Shown here in pieces: positions 35,454-44,235 of a DNA stretch of 64,000 nucleotides; position 1 is the stretch's first letter; each line of letters opens with the position of its first letter. Made by a program: the position numbers and the translations under genes. The notes beneath the pieces are model-generated. The model was not told the DNA's origin and did not search any database. It saw only the letters and a program-made list of their open reading frames with translations. The stretch lies in assembly GCA_934654475.1 (NCBI GenBank), contig CAKUFZ010000005.1:53123-117122 (forward strand), read 5' to 3'. This DNA is from an uncultured Coriobacteriales bacterium. Its GTDB lineage: Bacteria > Actinomycetota > Coriobacteriia > Coriobacteriales > UMGS124.

Positions 35454-38422
35454 ATGGCGTGCAGGGATTGGGCCGCGAAGGTCGGGGGAGGTGTCCTCGG
35501 CAGGGCGTGAGCGCTGATTGCCGCGCTCGCGTTGCTCCTCGGCCTTGCCGCGATTGCTCCCGCCCCCGCCCAGGCCGCGTCCTTCAGGGACGTGCCCTCC
35601 GGGCAGTGGTACACGTCGTGGGTCGACAAAGCCTCCGACCAGGGCCTCATGTCGGGCTTCACCGACCCGGCCACCGGCAGGCCCACGGGCTACTTCGGCC
35701 CCGACGAGCCCCTCACGCGCGCCCAGGTCGCCACGGCGCTGTGGCGCATGGCCGGCGGCCCCTCCTCGGGCCACGCCTCCTTCCCCGACGTGGAGCGGGG
35801 CTCCTGGTACGACGCGCCCGTGGCCTGGTGCGTTAAGGCCGGCGTCGTCACCGGCTACACCTCCGGCCCCGACCGCGGCTACTTCAGGCCCGACAGGCCG
35901 GTCACCCGCCAGGAGCTTGCCACCATGGTGTGGCGCTACGCCAAGTACGCCGGCATGGACGTCGCCGACCCCGACCCCGCGGCCTTCAGGTCCACCACCG
36001 ACTGGCGCACGGTGAACTCCTGGGCTTCGGAGGCCCTCACCTGGACCGCCGCCGCGGGCGTGCTCTCCGGCGTGGACAACCACGACGGGACCTACTCGGT
36101 GGTGCCCTTCGGCACCGCCACCCGCGCGATGGCGGCCAAGGTCTTCGTCGTGCTCTCAGGCTCCCCCTCGGCCGCCAAGGCCCCCTACACCGTGACCTTC
36201 AGCTCTAACGGCGGATCGGCCGTGAAGGCGCAGACGGTGAAGAACGGCGCCAAGGCCTCCAAGCCCGCCGACCCCACCAAGTCCGGCTACCTCTTCAAAG
36301 GCTGGTACTCCGACAAGTCCCTCACCAAGGCATTCAACTTCAACTCGACCGTGAAGTCCAACCTCACCCTCTACGCCAAGTGGGAGGCGAAGGCCGCCTG
36401 CACCGTGACCTTCAACGCCAACGGAGGCACGGCCGTCAAGGCGCAGTCCGTCTCCTCCGGCGCCAAGGCCTCCAAGCCCACCGACCCCGCCAGGCCCGGC
36501 CATGCCTTCAAGGGCTGGTACTCCGACGAGTCCCTCACCGAGGCCTACGACTTCGGCTCGGCCGTGAAGTCCGACCTCGCCCTCTACGCCAAGTGGACTT
36601 CCCAGTTCTACGCCGTCCTCTACAAGGACGGTCTTCTCTCCCTGCAGGCGGGCGCCGACACGGACCCATCGCACGGCGAGGTCATCGGCAAGTGGGCGTG
36701 GGACGGCTCGTCCCGCCCCTGGTGCGACAAGCGTGCCCGCGTGAGGTCCGTCGTCGCGAGGGACAGGGTCGCCGTCTCAAATGGGGATGAAATGTTCCGC
36801 GACCTTGCGAACTGCAGGAGCATGGACCTGTCGAGGCTCGACGTCTCGAACGCCTCAGGCCTCTCCAGCATATTCTCCGGCTGCTCGCGCCTCCAGTCCC
36901 TCGACCTCTCCGGCTGGGACGTCACGAACGCCCCGGACCTCTCCCACATGTTCTACGGCTGCTCGTCCCTGACATCCCTCGACCTCTCCGGCTGGGACGT
37001 CTCGAATGCTTCGGATCTCCATAACATGTTCTCCGGCTGCTCGTCCCTGACATCCCTCGACCTCTCCGGCTGGGACGTCTCCGGAGCCTGGGACCTCTCC
37101 AGCATATTCTCCGGCTGCTCGCGCCTCCAGTCCCTCGACGTCTCCGGCTGGGACGTCTCCGGCGCCTCGAGCCTCTCCTACATGTTCTCCGGCTGCTCGT
37201 CCCTACGGTCCCTCGACGTCTCCGACTGGGATGTCTCCAGCGCCTCGAGCCTCTCCGGCATGTTCTCCGGCTGCTCGTCCCTGCAGTCCCTCGACCTCTC
37301 CGGCTGGGACGTGTCCTCGACCACGGACCTCTTCGGCGTATTCCGCGACTGCTCGTCTCTGGCGACCCTCGACCTCTCCGGCTGGGACGTTTCCTCGGCC
37401 GCGGATCTCTCTCCTGCATGTTCGAGGGCTGCTCGTCCTTGAACTCGGTGACCTTAGGCGCTGGGTGCGGCCCGCTTGTCGGAGAGCTTCCACGCGGCTC
37501 CTGGTATGATGCTGAGGGCAAGCAGTACGACCGTCCGCCTGCGGGTGTTGCGGGGACGTTCACCAAGACGAAGCCGGCGACGCTGGCGGTTGCGGCTGAC
37601 GTTGCGTCGGACGCCGATGCCTCGCTGCCTGTCCAAATCGTCGAGGGGGAGCGGGACGGCCAGCGCTACGTCGTTGTGCCCGAGGGCGCGTCCTTCGAGT
37701 ACGGTCTTGAGTACCCCGAGCTCGCCGGGCGCTACGTGGGGCCGGGCGTGTATCTTACGGGGTATGTAGGCGAGAGCGATTTCCTGGTTGTTCCGCTTGA
37801 GGTCGCGGGCGTGTCCGTGGTGTCGGCGAATCTCTCGTGGAACGACTCCGACCGTGCCGGCATGACGAGGCTCGCCGCCGTTACGTTTGAGCGCGTCGAG
37901 GGCAAGGCATCTTCGCTGGTGCAGCTCGACGTGTCGGGCAACGGTCTCTCCTCGCTTGACATCGAGGGCCTCGACGCCCTCGTGCGCCTGAACTGCGAGG
38001 GCAACCCCATCGCCGACCTTGCGGCCCTCCAGGTATGGGCCGCGCAGGACGGCCACGAGGCGAAGCTGCCGCAGGTACAGGATGCTGCGCCTGCTGAACC
38101 TGGCGATGCCGTGGCTCCCTCTGAGCCCTCCGCCCCCGAGCAACCCTCCGAGCCCGATGAGCCTGCGGTCGAGCCCGGCGAGCCTTCGGAGCCCGAAATC
38201 CCGGCTGAGCCGGAGGCCCCCAGCGAGCCGTCGGAGCCTGAGGTCCCCAGCGAGCCCGAGACCCCGGCCACGCCTGAGGCTCCCTCCGAGCCCGAAGAAC
38301 CCTCCGTGGAGCCTTCGCCCGACGAGGCCCCCTCGGACGATTTCGCTGCCTCCGACGAGGCTGACCTTTCGTCTGACTCGCTCGCGCTAGGGGAGGACCC
38401 CATCCCCGCCCTGGCCGCCTAG
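35454..38422 (+). pseudogene. SLH-domain / InlB-like / BspA-repeat surface protein, broken by a stop codon and a frameshift
   Basis: ATG 35454 has AAAGGAG seven bases upstream and opens a signal peptide, but codon 19 is TGA (35508-35510). The frame then continues through the h-region (LIAALALLLGLAAIA), an AQAAS cleavage site, three SLH domains, two Listeria-Bacteroides repeats (VTFSSNGGSAVKAQ, VTFNANGGTAVKAQ) and seven 78-bp BspA/DUF285 repeats. Near 37407-37413 the frame shifts at CTCTCTC; removing two bases restores DLSCMFEGCSSL, matching the 32.4-kb paralogue. The rest codes a beta-rich region, a Pro/Glu repeat tail and the ending LALGEDPIPALAA. Repaired length would be about 988 residues. 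It could be decayed, phase-variable or a sequencing error; a shortened start at TTG 35532 would lack a charged n-region. Confidence 0.8.
36879..37440 (+). repeat. Seven tandem 78-bp BspA/DUF285 units
   Basis: Each unit encodes 26 residues of the form GCSSLxSLDLSGWDVSxAxx. Unit starts are spaced exactly 78 bp (36879, 36957, 37035 and on). Several share long identical stretches of nucleotides, so recombination between units could change copy number. The frameshift lies in the last unit. Confidence 0.9.
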
Positions 38423-38447
38423 GCAGCGCGGCACGCTTGTCCTCTTT

Positions 38448-38491
38448 CCCGCCCGCTTCCCCGTGCCATGGGGAGGCGGGCGGGTCTTTTT
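38448..38491 (+). terminator. Rho-independent terminator after the second SLH/BspA gene
   Basis: CCCGCCCGCTTCCCC (38448-38462) pairs with GGGGAGGCGGGCGGG (38470-38484) with one mismatch-like wobble, followed by TCTTTTT. Confidence 0.9.
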
Positions 38492-38565
38492 CAGACCCGC
38501 TTCCCCTGTGTTTTTGCAACTTGCGTGTTCGCGGTGCGATGCTTGTGGTATGGTTCTTCCTTACT

Positions 38566-38641
38566 GGGCCTATGGCGCAACGGTTAGCGCGGGGGACTCA
38601 TAATCCCTATGTTGCAGGTTCGAATCCTGCTGGGCCCACCA
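38566..38641 (+). tRNA. tRNA with anticodon CAU (elongator Met or Ile2)
   Basis: 76 nt including an encoded CCA. Acceptor GGGCCTA/TGGGCCC, D-stem GCGC/GCGC, anticodon stem GGGGA/TCCCT with loop CTCATAA, and T-arm GCAGG-TTCGAAT-CCTGC. It is not the initiator, since pair 1-72 is G-C and there is no GGG/CCC block next to the loop. Pairs C4-G69 and C5-G68 with A37 and A38 match the bases that TilS uses to pick tRNA-Ile2(CAU) in E. coli, so it may be read as Ile after lysidine formation. Confidence 0.95.
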
Positions 38642-38652
38642 GTGATTGCCGC

Positions 38653-38685
38653 AAGGCCTGGAAGGCATGCCTTCCAGGCCTTTTT
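38653..38685 (+). terminator. Terminator after the tRNA
   Basis: A perfect 30-nt palindrome centred on GGCATGCC (38653-38682) runs into five T (38681-38685). Confidence 0.93.
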
Positions 38686-38829
38686 GCTGTCTGTGGGGCG
38701 TGTGCAACTCCGCTCTTCTTCTAGAGCCTTCCGTGTGCCGGTATGAGGGCGCGGGGCTTGGGCTATAGTTGCTCTAACTGTTACCACGGCTGCCAGCCCC
38801 TCCCGTGACGAAGATTGGAATCTGGCCTC

Positions 38830-40860
38830 ATGATCCTACAGGTCGACAAGCTTACGAAGTCCTTCGGTGGACGCACCCTTTTTAGCGACGCGTCGTTTCA
38901 GATCAACGCTCGCGAGCGCTATGCCCTGGTAGGCCCCAACGGCGCGGGCAAGACTACGATGCTCAAGATGATCATGGGCGTCGAGACTCCCGACTCGGGC
39001 AACATCTACTTCGCAAAGAACACCTCGGTGGGCTACCTCGAGCAGGAGGCCATCGAGATCTCGGGTCGCTCGGTCATCGAGGAGGTGCTCTCCTCGGCCA
39101 TCGAGATCCGCGCCCTTGAGAAGCGCATCGCCGAGCTCGAACACCTGCTGTCCGACCCTGCCCACGTGCAGGACCACGAGCAGCTCCTCGAGGAGTACGG
39201 CCGTGCCCGCAACCGCTTCGAGGCGGCCGACGGCTACGAGATCGAGCCGAGGGCCCGCGCCATCCTCACCGGCCTGGGCTTTCCCGTCCCCGACCTCAGC
39301 CGCGACGTCTCCGAGTTCTCCGGCGGTTGGCAGATGCGCATCCAGCTCTCCAAGCTGCTGCTTCGCCACCCCGACGTGCTGCTTCTCGACGAGCCTACCA
39401 ACCACCTCGACCTTGCCAGCGTCCGTTGGCTCGAGAGCTTCCTTTCGAGCTACGACGGCGCCATCCTCATCGTGAGCCACGACCGCGCCTTCCTCGACGG
39501 CATGGTCAACCACGTGGCCTCCATCGAGCACGGCAAGCTCACCGTGTACACCGGCAACTACTCCTCCTTCATCGAGCAGCGCGAGGCGGCGCTCGAGCAG
39601 CTCAAGGCCGCCAAGGCCGAGCAGGACCGCGAGATCGCCCACCTCGAGGAGTTCATCGAGAAGTTCCGCTACAAGGCCACCAAGGCCCGCCAGGCGCAGG
39701 ACCGCATCAAAAAGCTCGACAAGCTCATGGCCGAGCGCATCGTGCTGCCCGAGCAGCAGAAGAAGGTCCATTTCCACTTCCCGCAGCCGCCGCGCACCTC
39801 CGACCTCGTGATGGAGCTCAAGCACGTGGCCAAGAGCTACGGCGACAAGCATGTGTACTCCGACGTCTCGCTCAAGCTCTACCGCGGCGAGCGCATCGCC
39901 CTGGTGGGTCCCAACGGCGCGGGCAAGTCCACCCTCATGAAGATGATCGCCGGCGACCAGGCGCCCGACGCGGGCACCCGCAAGCTCGGCGACCACGTGA
40001 GCGTGGCCTACTACGCCCAGCACCAGCTTGAGGAGCTCGACGCCAAAAACACCGTGATGCAGGAGATGGACCGCTCCGCCGCCGGTTGGACGTCTTCTGA
40101 GGAGCGCCAGCTCCTGGGTGCGTTCCTCTTCAAGGGCGACGACATCGAGAAGAAGGTGTCGGTGCTCTCCGGTGGTGAGAAGGCGCGTCTGGCGCTTGCC
40201 AAGATGCTCGTGGCGCCTACGCCGCTGCTGTGCCTCGACGAGCCCACCAACCACCTCGACATCGACTCGGTGGACATCCTCGAGGAGGCCTTGTCGCAGT
40301 TCGACGGCACCATCGTGCTCATCTCGCACGACCGTCACCTCATCCGCGCCGTGGCAAACCGCATCGTCGAGGTCAAAGACGGCCAGATCACCGTGTACGA
40401 CGGCGACTACGACTACTACCTCTGGAAGTCTGAGCAGCTCACGGGCGAGGCGCCCCAGGGCGCGCGCGACGGCCGCGTCTTCGGTGGCAAGCAGGGTGGG
40501 GCCAAGCAGGCTTCTCCTGCCGCCCCCGAGCGCCAGACTGGCGGCAACTACCGCTCGCGTGACCAGCGCAAGGCCGAGGCTGCCGCAAAGGCCGAGGTGG
40601 CTCGCCGCTTCGCCGACGAGAAGCGCCGCCTCTCCAAGGTGGAGAAGGAGATGACCGCGGCCCAGAAGCGCCATGCCGAGCTCGTCGAGATGATGTCGTC
40701 CAACGACCTCTACGACGACAAGGCCGCCTTCGACAAGGCCATGGACGAGTACTCCAAGATCAAGCCGCGCCTGGCGCAGCTCGAGGAGGAGTGGCTCGAG
40801 CTCTCCACGCTCATCGAGGAGGAGACGGCCGCCGCCCTCTCCCAGCTGCAGGGGAACTAG
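38830..40860 (+). CDS. ABC-F family ATPase (translation factor type)
   Basis: About 676 residues with two ABC domains in one chain and no membrane spans. Walker A sites are GPNGAGKTT and GPNGAGKST; signatures are FSGGWQM and LSGGEKARLALA. The P-site-interaction linker lies between them, and a C-terminal charged coiled coil (about 580-676) resembles Uup/YfmR-type proteins. ABC-F proteins act on ribosomes, relieving stalls or protecting from antibiotics; which subtype cannot be told here. ATG 38830 follows AAGATTGGA at 10 nt; an in-frame upstream codon at 38815 is less likely. Confidence 0.92.
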   Translation: MILQVDKLTKSFGGRTLFSDASFQINARERYALVGPNGAGKTTMLKMIMGVETPDSGNIYFAKNTSVGYLEQEAIEISGRSVIEEVLSSAIEIRALEKRIAELEHLLSDPAHVQDHEQLLEEYGRARNRFEAADGYEIEPRARAILTGLGFPVPDLSRDVSEFSGGWQMRIQLSKLLLRHPDVLLLDEPTNHLDLASVRWLESFLSSYDGAILIVSHDRAFLDGMVNHVASIEHGKLTVYTGNYSSFIEQREAALEQLKAAKAEQDREIAHLEEFIEKFRYKATKARQAQDRIKKLDKLMAERIVLPEQQKKVHFHFPQPPRTSDLVMELKHVAKSYGDKHVYSDVSLKLYRGERIALVGPNGAGKSTLMKMIAGDQAPDAGTRKLGDHVSVAYYAQHQLEELDAKNTVMQEMDRSAAGWTSSEERQLLGAFLFKGDDIEKKVSVLSGGEKARLALAKMLVAPTPLLCLDEPTNHLDIDSVDILEEALSQFDGTIVLISHDRHLIRAVANRIVEVKDGQITVYDGDYDYYLWKSEQLTGEAPQGARDGRVFGGKQGGAKQASPAAPERQTGGNYRSRDQRKAEAAAKAEVARRFADEKRRLSKVEKEMTAAQKRHAELVEMMSSNDLYDDKAAFDKAMDEYSKIKPRLAQLEEEWLELSTLIEEETAAALSQLQGN

Positions 40861-40861
40861 C

Positions 40862-41152
40862 ATGGCCGGCGTCGTGAGGGCAGTTCTCTATGTGCTGAGC
40901 TGCATCTGCATGGCCGTGAGCCTGGTGCTTCTTTTGCTGTGCGCCTCGCTTCTGTCCACCCAGGTGGCCCTTGCACTGCATGTGGCGCCCCTGGCGCTTT
41001 CCATCACGCAGCTCATCCCGGCGCCCCTATGCTTCTGGGGCGTGGTGGCCTCGCCCTTCGGCGGGGTGTTCCGCACTGACTTTGCGCTGCTCGCCGTTGC
41101 ATTCTTCCTGCTTGCCCGTTTGCTGCATTTCCTTAGGGGGGTCGTCAAGTGA
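40862..41152 (+). CDS. Small membrane protein of unknown function
   Basis: 96 residues with about three hydrophobic segments (VLYVLSCICMAVSLVLLLL, VALALHVAPLALSITQLI, FALLAVAFFLLARLL) and a basic C-terminus. I do not recognise a family. It starts one base after the ABC-F stop and its TGA overlaps the GTG of the downstream M50 protease, so it is probably translated as part of that operon and could accompany the protease. Confidence 0.75.
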   Translation: MAGVVRAVLYVLSCICMAVSLVLLLLCASLLSTQVALALHVAPLALSITQLIPAPLCFWGVVASPFGGVFRTDFALLAVAFFLLARLLHFLRGVVK

Positions 41153-41832
41153 GCTCCATGACGCCTGAACGCATTCTTATCGTATTGATCGAGCTCGCGT
41201 GCATCGTCTTCTCGATCATGGTGCACGAGATCTCGCACGGCTATGCCGCCTATCGCCTGGGCGACCCCACGGCCAAGCGCGCCGGCAGGCTCTCGCTCAA
41301 CCCGGCCAAGCACCTCGACCCCGTCGGTTCGGTGCTGCTGCCGCTCATCATGAGCTTCATCGGCGGCCCCATCTTCGCCTACGCCAAGCCTGTGCCGTAC
41401 AACCCCATGTACTTCAAGGACCGCAAGCGCGGCGAGCTCATCGTGGCGTTCGCCGGCCCTGCCAGCAACTTGGCCCAGGCGCTTGTGGGTGCGGCCGTCT
41501 GCTGTATCGTGCAGGCCGCGGTCTCGCCGACCATGTCGATGGGCATGGTCGAGACGCTTATCTGGGTCTACCGCATCGGCTACTACTACTGCCTCATCAA
41601 CCTCGTGCTGCTCTTCTTCAACATCATCCCGCTGCCGCCGCTTGACGGCGCGAGCATCGTGACCGCGTTCCTCACGCCGGCCGGTATGGAGAAGTTCTAC
41701 AAGGTGAAGCAGTACTCCATGTTCATCCTGCTTGCCCTGCTGTTCCTCGTTCCCATGGTCACGCCGTGGGACCCGCTGGGCTGGTATCTCAAGCACACGG
41801 CCTACGCCCTGCTGAACGTCCTCATCCCGTAA
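41149..41832 (+). CDS. Site-2 protease family membrane metalloprotease (M50, YwhC-like)
   Basis: 227 residues. Zinc motif HEISH in FSIMVHEISHGYAAYRLGD, and the second motif NIIPLPPLDG near residue 160. It lacks a PDZ domain and belongs to the compact M50B group common next to scpA. The substrate is unknown. GTG 41149 sits 8 nt after AGGGGGG; ATG 41158 is an alternative with a poorer spacing. It is the second site-2 protease in the window, unlike the PDZ-containing one at 26.5 kb. Confidence 0.92.
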   Translation: MSSMTPERILIVLIELACIVFSIMVHEISHGYAAYRLGDPTAKRAGRLSLNPAKHLDPVGSVLLPLIMSFIGGPIFAYAKPVPYNPMYFKDRKRGELIVAFAGPASNLAQALVGAAVCCIVQAAVSPTMSMGMVETLIWVYRIGYYYCLINLVLLFFNIIPLPPLDGASIVTAFLTPAGMEKFYKVKQYSMFILLALLFLVPMVTPWDPLGWYLKHTAYALLNVLIP

Positions 41833-41844
41833 GGCGAGCTGCGT

Positions 41845-42648
41845 ATGGCGTACCGTGTTTCCGTCGCTGGTTTCGAGGGGCCGTTTGACCTGCTCCTTCA
41901 GCTGGTGATGCGTCAAAAGATCGACATCGGCACCGTGAGCGTCTCCGCGGTGGCCGACCAGTACCTCGCCGAGGTCGCGAACATGCCCGATGTGGACCTC
42001 GAAGTGGCGAGCGATTTCGTGCTCGTGGCCGCCACACTGCTCGACCTCAAGGCCGCGGCGCTCGTGCAGGGCGACCCCGTGGAGGACACATCCGAGGAGG
42101 ACTTCGACGACGGCTACGAGGACCTCACGGCCGACGAGATGCGCGACGTCCTTGTGGCCAGGCTCATGGCGTACCGCACCTACAAGATGGCGGCCGCCGC
42201 GCTTGAGTCGCGCATGCTCGCCGAGTCGAAGATGCACCCGCGCACCATCGGGCCCGACGAGCGCTTCCGCGACGCCGCGCCCGACTTCCTCAAGGGCGTG
42301 ACGCTCGACCAGCTCGCCCGCACGTGCGCGCGCTTTTTGGGCCGCCGCGAGCTCGTACTGCTTCAAAGCGAGCACATCGCCGCCAAGCGCATGCCGCTCG
42401 AGGAGCGCGTCGTGGAGGTCGACACCGTGGTGCGCGCCCGCCAGCGCATGCTGTTCAGCGAGCTCGTGGAGGACAACCCTTCCACCCAGAACAAGGTCGT
42501 GAGCATCCTTGCCCTGCTTGAGCTGGGAAAACGCGACATCGTGGGTCTGGAGCAAGAAGAGATATTCGGCGACATCACCATCACGTCGCATGAGAAGACA
42601 CTCGACGCCGCGCCTCTGGGCGAGCTGTCGGCGTCGGGGGAGGAGTGA
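41845..42648 (+). CDS. scpA: Segregation and condensation protein A
   Basis: 267 residues. The kleisin N-terminus YRVSVAGFEGPFDLLLQLV and VADQYLAEVANM are family signatures, and the C-terminal winged helix is in STQNKVVSILALLELGKRDIV. ScpA bridges the SMC heads and recruits ScpB for chromosome condensation. It lies 12 bp after the M50 protease and is followed directly by scpB. Confidence 0.96.
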   Translation: MAYRVSVAGFEGPFDLLLQLVMRQKIDIGTVSVSAVADQYLAEVANMPDVDLEVASDFVLVAATLLDLKAAALVQGDPVEDTSEEDFDDGYEDLTADEMRDVLVARLMAYRTYKMAAAALESRMLAESKMHPRTIGPDERFRDAAPDFLKGVTLDQLARTCARFLGRRELVLLQSEHIAAKRMPLEERVVEVDTVVRARQRMLFSELVEDNPSTQNKVVSILALLELGKRDIVGLEQEEIFGDITITSHEKTLDAAPLGELSASGEE

Positions 42649-42650
42649 GC

Positions 42651-43331
42651 ATGGGGTTTGAAGCCCTGAAGGCCCTGGAGACCGACGACATGCGCTCGGT
42701 GCTCGAGTCGCTGCTGCTTGTGGCCACCGAGCCCGTGGAGACCGCCGTCTTTGCCGAGATGCTCGGCTGCGGCCGCGACGAGGCCAAGGAGGCGCTCGAG
42801 GACCTCTCCGCCGAGTATGCCGAGCTGGGCCGCGGCTTCCAGCTGCGCTACGTGGCCGGCGGCTGGAGGCTCTACACGCACCCCAGCCACGACGAGGTGG
42901 TCCGCGCCTTCGTGAAGTCGTGGGACACCCGCAAGCTTTCCGCCGCCGCGCTCGAGACGCTTGCCGTCATCGCCTACACGCAGCCGGCCACGCGCGACGG
43001 TGTGCGCGCGGTGCGTGGCGTGAGCTCCGACAGCGCCATCGCCTCGCTCATCGACAAGGGCCTTGTGCGCGAGCTCACGCACCGCGAGGGAGCCGGCGCC
43101 TCCACGTTCGGCACCACGAAGGCCTTCCTTGAGCGCTTTGGCCTGCATGACCTGAACGACCTGCCACCCCTCGAGGACTTCGCGCCCGACGAGCAGACAA
43201 GGCGTCTCATCAGCGAGCGCCTTGGCGCCAAGATGTCCGCCCAGACGGCCGACGACGCCGAGGATGAGGGCGCAGACGCCGACCCCGAACCCGACCAGGA
43301 CGCCCCCGACACGAACGGAGACGACGAGTAA
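42651..43331 (+). CDS. scpB: Segregation and condensation protein B
   Basis: 226 residues with two winged helices: MRSVLESLLLVATEPVETA, then LSAAALETLAVIAYTQPATRDGVRAVRGV, which is the ScpB core motif. An acidic tail ends the protein. AGGAG (42641-42645) places the start at ATG 42651; the GTG at 42645 overlaps the ribosome site itself. It acts as a dimer with ScpA and SMC. rluB follows after one base. Confidence 0.96.
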   Translation: MGFEALKALETDDMRSVLESLLLVATEPVETAVFAEMLGCGRDEAKEALEDLSAEYAELGRGFQLRYVAGGWRLYTHPSHDEVVRAFVKSWDTRKLSAAALETLAVIAYTQPATRDGVRAVRGVSSDSAIASLIDKGLVRELTHREGAGASTFGTTKAFLERFGLHDLNDLPPLEDFAPDEQTRRLISERLGAKMSAQTADDAEDEGADADPEPDQDAPDTNGDDE

Positions 43332-43332
43332 C

Positions 43333-44175
43333 ATGCAAACGCCTGAGAATGAAGAGCGCATCGTCCCCATGCGCCTGCAAAAGTTCCTCGCCCGCGCCGG
43401 CGCCGCAAGCCGAAGGGGCTCCGAGGACCTCATGACCGCCGGACGCGTCTGCGTGAACGGCCAAGTCGCCACCGAGCTGGGCACCAAGGTCGACCCGCTC
43501 GTGGACGTGGTCACGGTCGACGGCCGCGTTGTGAGCCTGTCCGACGGCAACGTCTACCTTGTGCTCAACAAGCCCGAGGGGTGCCTGACCACCATGGACG
43601 ACCCCTACGGCCGCCCGACGGTGGCCTCGCTTGTGCCCACCGACCGCTATCCGGGGCTTTTCCCCGTGGGCAGGCTCGACCAGGACACGACGGGCGTGCT
43701 GCTCTTCATGACCGACGGCGAGCTGGCCGCGCGCCTGCTGCACCCCAGCACGCACGTGGACAAGACCTACCATGCCCGTGTGGCAGGCAGGCTCTCGCCC
43801 TTCGATGTGAAGAGGCTTTGCGAGGGCGTGGAGCTCGACGACGGCATGACCGCCCCTGCCGAGGTGCGTACGCTTTCGGACTTTGAAGGCCGCGACGTGT
43901 GCGACCCCTCCATGCACGCCGGCGACGACCTGGTCGAGGTCGTGCTGCATGAGGGCCGCAAGCGCCAGGTGAAGCGCATGCTCTCCTATGTGGGGCACCC
44001 GGTCTTCCGCCTCAACCGCGTGAACTTCGGCCCCATCACCGCCGCAGGCCTTCCTGTGGGCAAGTGGAGGCTGCTCAACGCCGCCGAGGTCGAGGCCCTG
44101 CGCAAGGCCACTGAAACGGGCCGCTACACGGGCACGCGCCCGGGCGTCGACCCTCGCAGCCTCAAGAAGTCGTAG
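43333..44175 (+). CDS. rluB: 23S rRNA pseudouridine synthase, RluB/RsuA family
   Basis: 280 residues. An S4 RNA-binding domain (RLQKFLARAGAASRRGSEDL) is followed by the catalytic domain with the nucleophile Asp in PVGRLDQDTTGVLL and the family motif EGRKRQVKRML. It isomerises a uridine in rRNA; RluB (position 2605, E. coli numbering) is favoured by the scpA-scpB context. ATG 43333 gives the S4 domain its usual start; an upstream in-frame codon inside scpB is unlikely. Confidence 0.93.
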   Translation: MQTPENEERIVPMRLQKFLARAGAASRRGSEDLMTAGRVCVNGQVATELGTKVDPLVDVVTVDGRVVSLSDGNVYLVLNKPEGCLTTMDDPYGRPTVASLVPTDRYPGLFPVGRLDQDTTGVLLFMTDGELAARLLHPSTHVDKTYHARVAGRLSPFDVKRLCEGVELDDGMTAPAEVRTLSDFEGRDVCDPSMHAGDDLVEVVLHEGRKRQVKRMLSYVGHPVFRLNRVNFGPITAAGLPVGKWRLLNAAEVEALRKATETGRYTGTRPGVDPRSLKKS

Positions 44176-44205
44176 GTTCAACTAGAGCCTTTGGGTATTG
44201 ATGTG

Positions 44206-44235
44206 CTAGACAAGGCGGAATGTTCGCCTAGACAA
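44206..44235 (+). promoter_or_regulatory. Promoter region of cmk with repeated CTAGACAA
   Basis: CTAGACAA occurs at 44206-44213 and 44228-44235, 22 bp apart, enclosing the small inverted repeat AGGCG-N7-CGCCT. The first copy is preceded by TG, giving TGCTAGACA, which resembles the extended -10 boxes upstream of proS and pyrH. Confidence 0.4.

Noticed and set aside
35508..35510. TGA read as selenocysteine
   Set aside because: It lies in a signal peptide where Sec has no role, no SECIS-like stem-loop is evident just downstream, and no sel genes are in the window.
36879..37440. Regular 78-bp repeats considered as a CRISPR array
   Set aside because: There are no unique spacers. The units are continuous coding sequence for 26-residue BspA repeats, and no cas genes are near.
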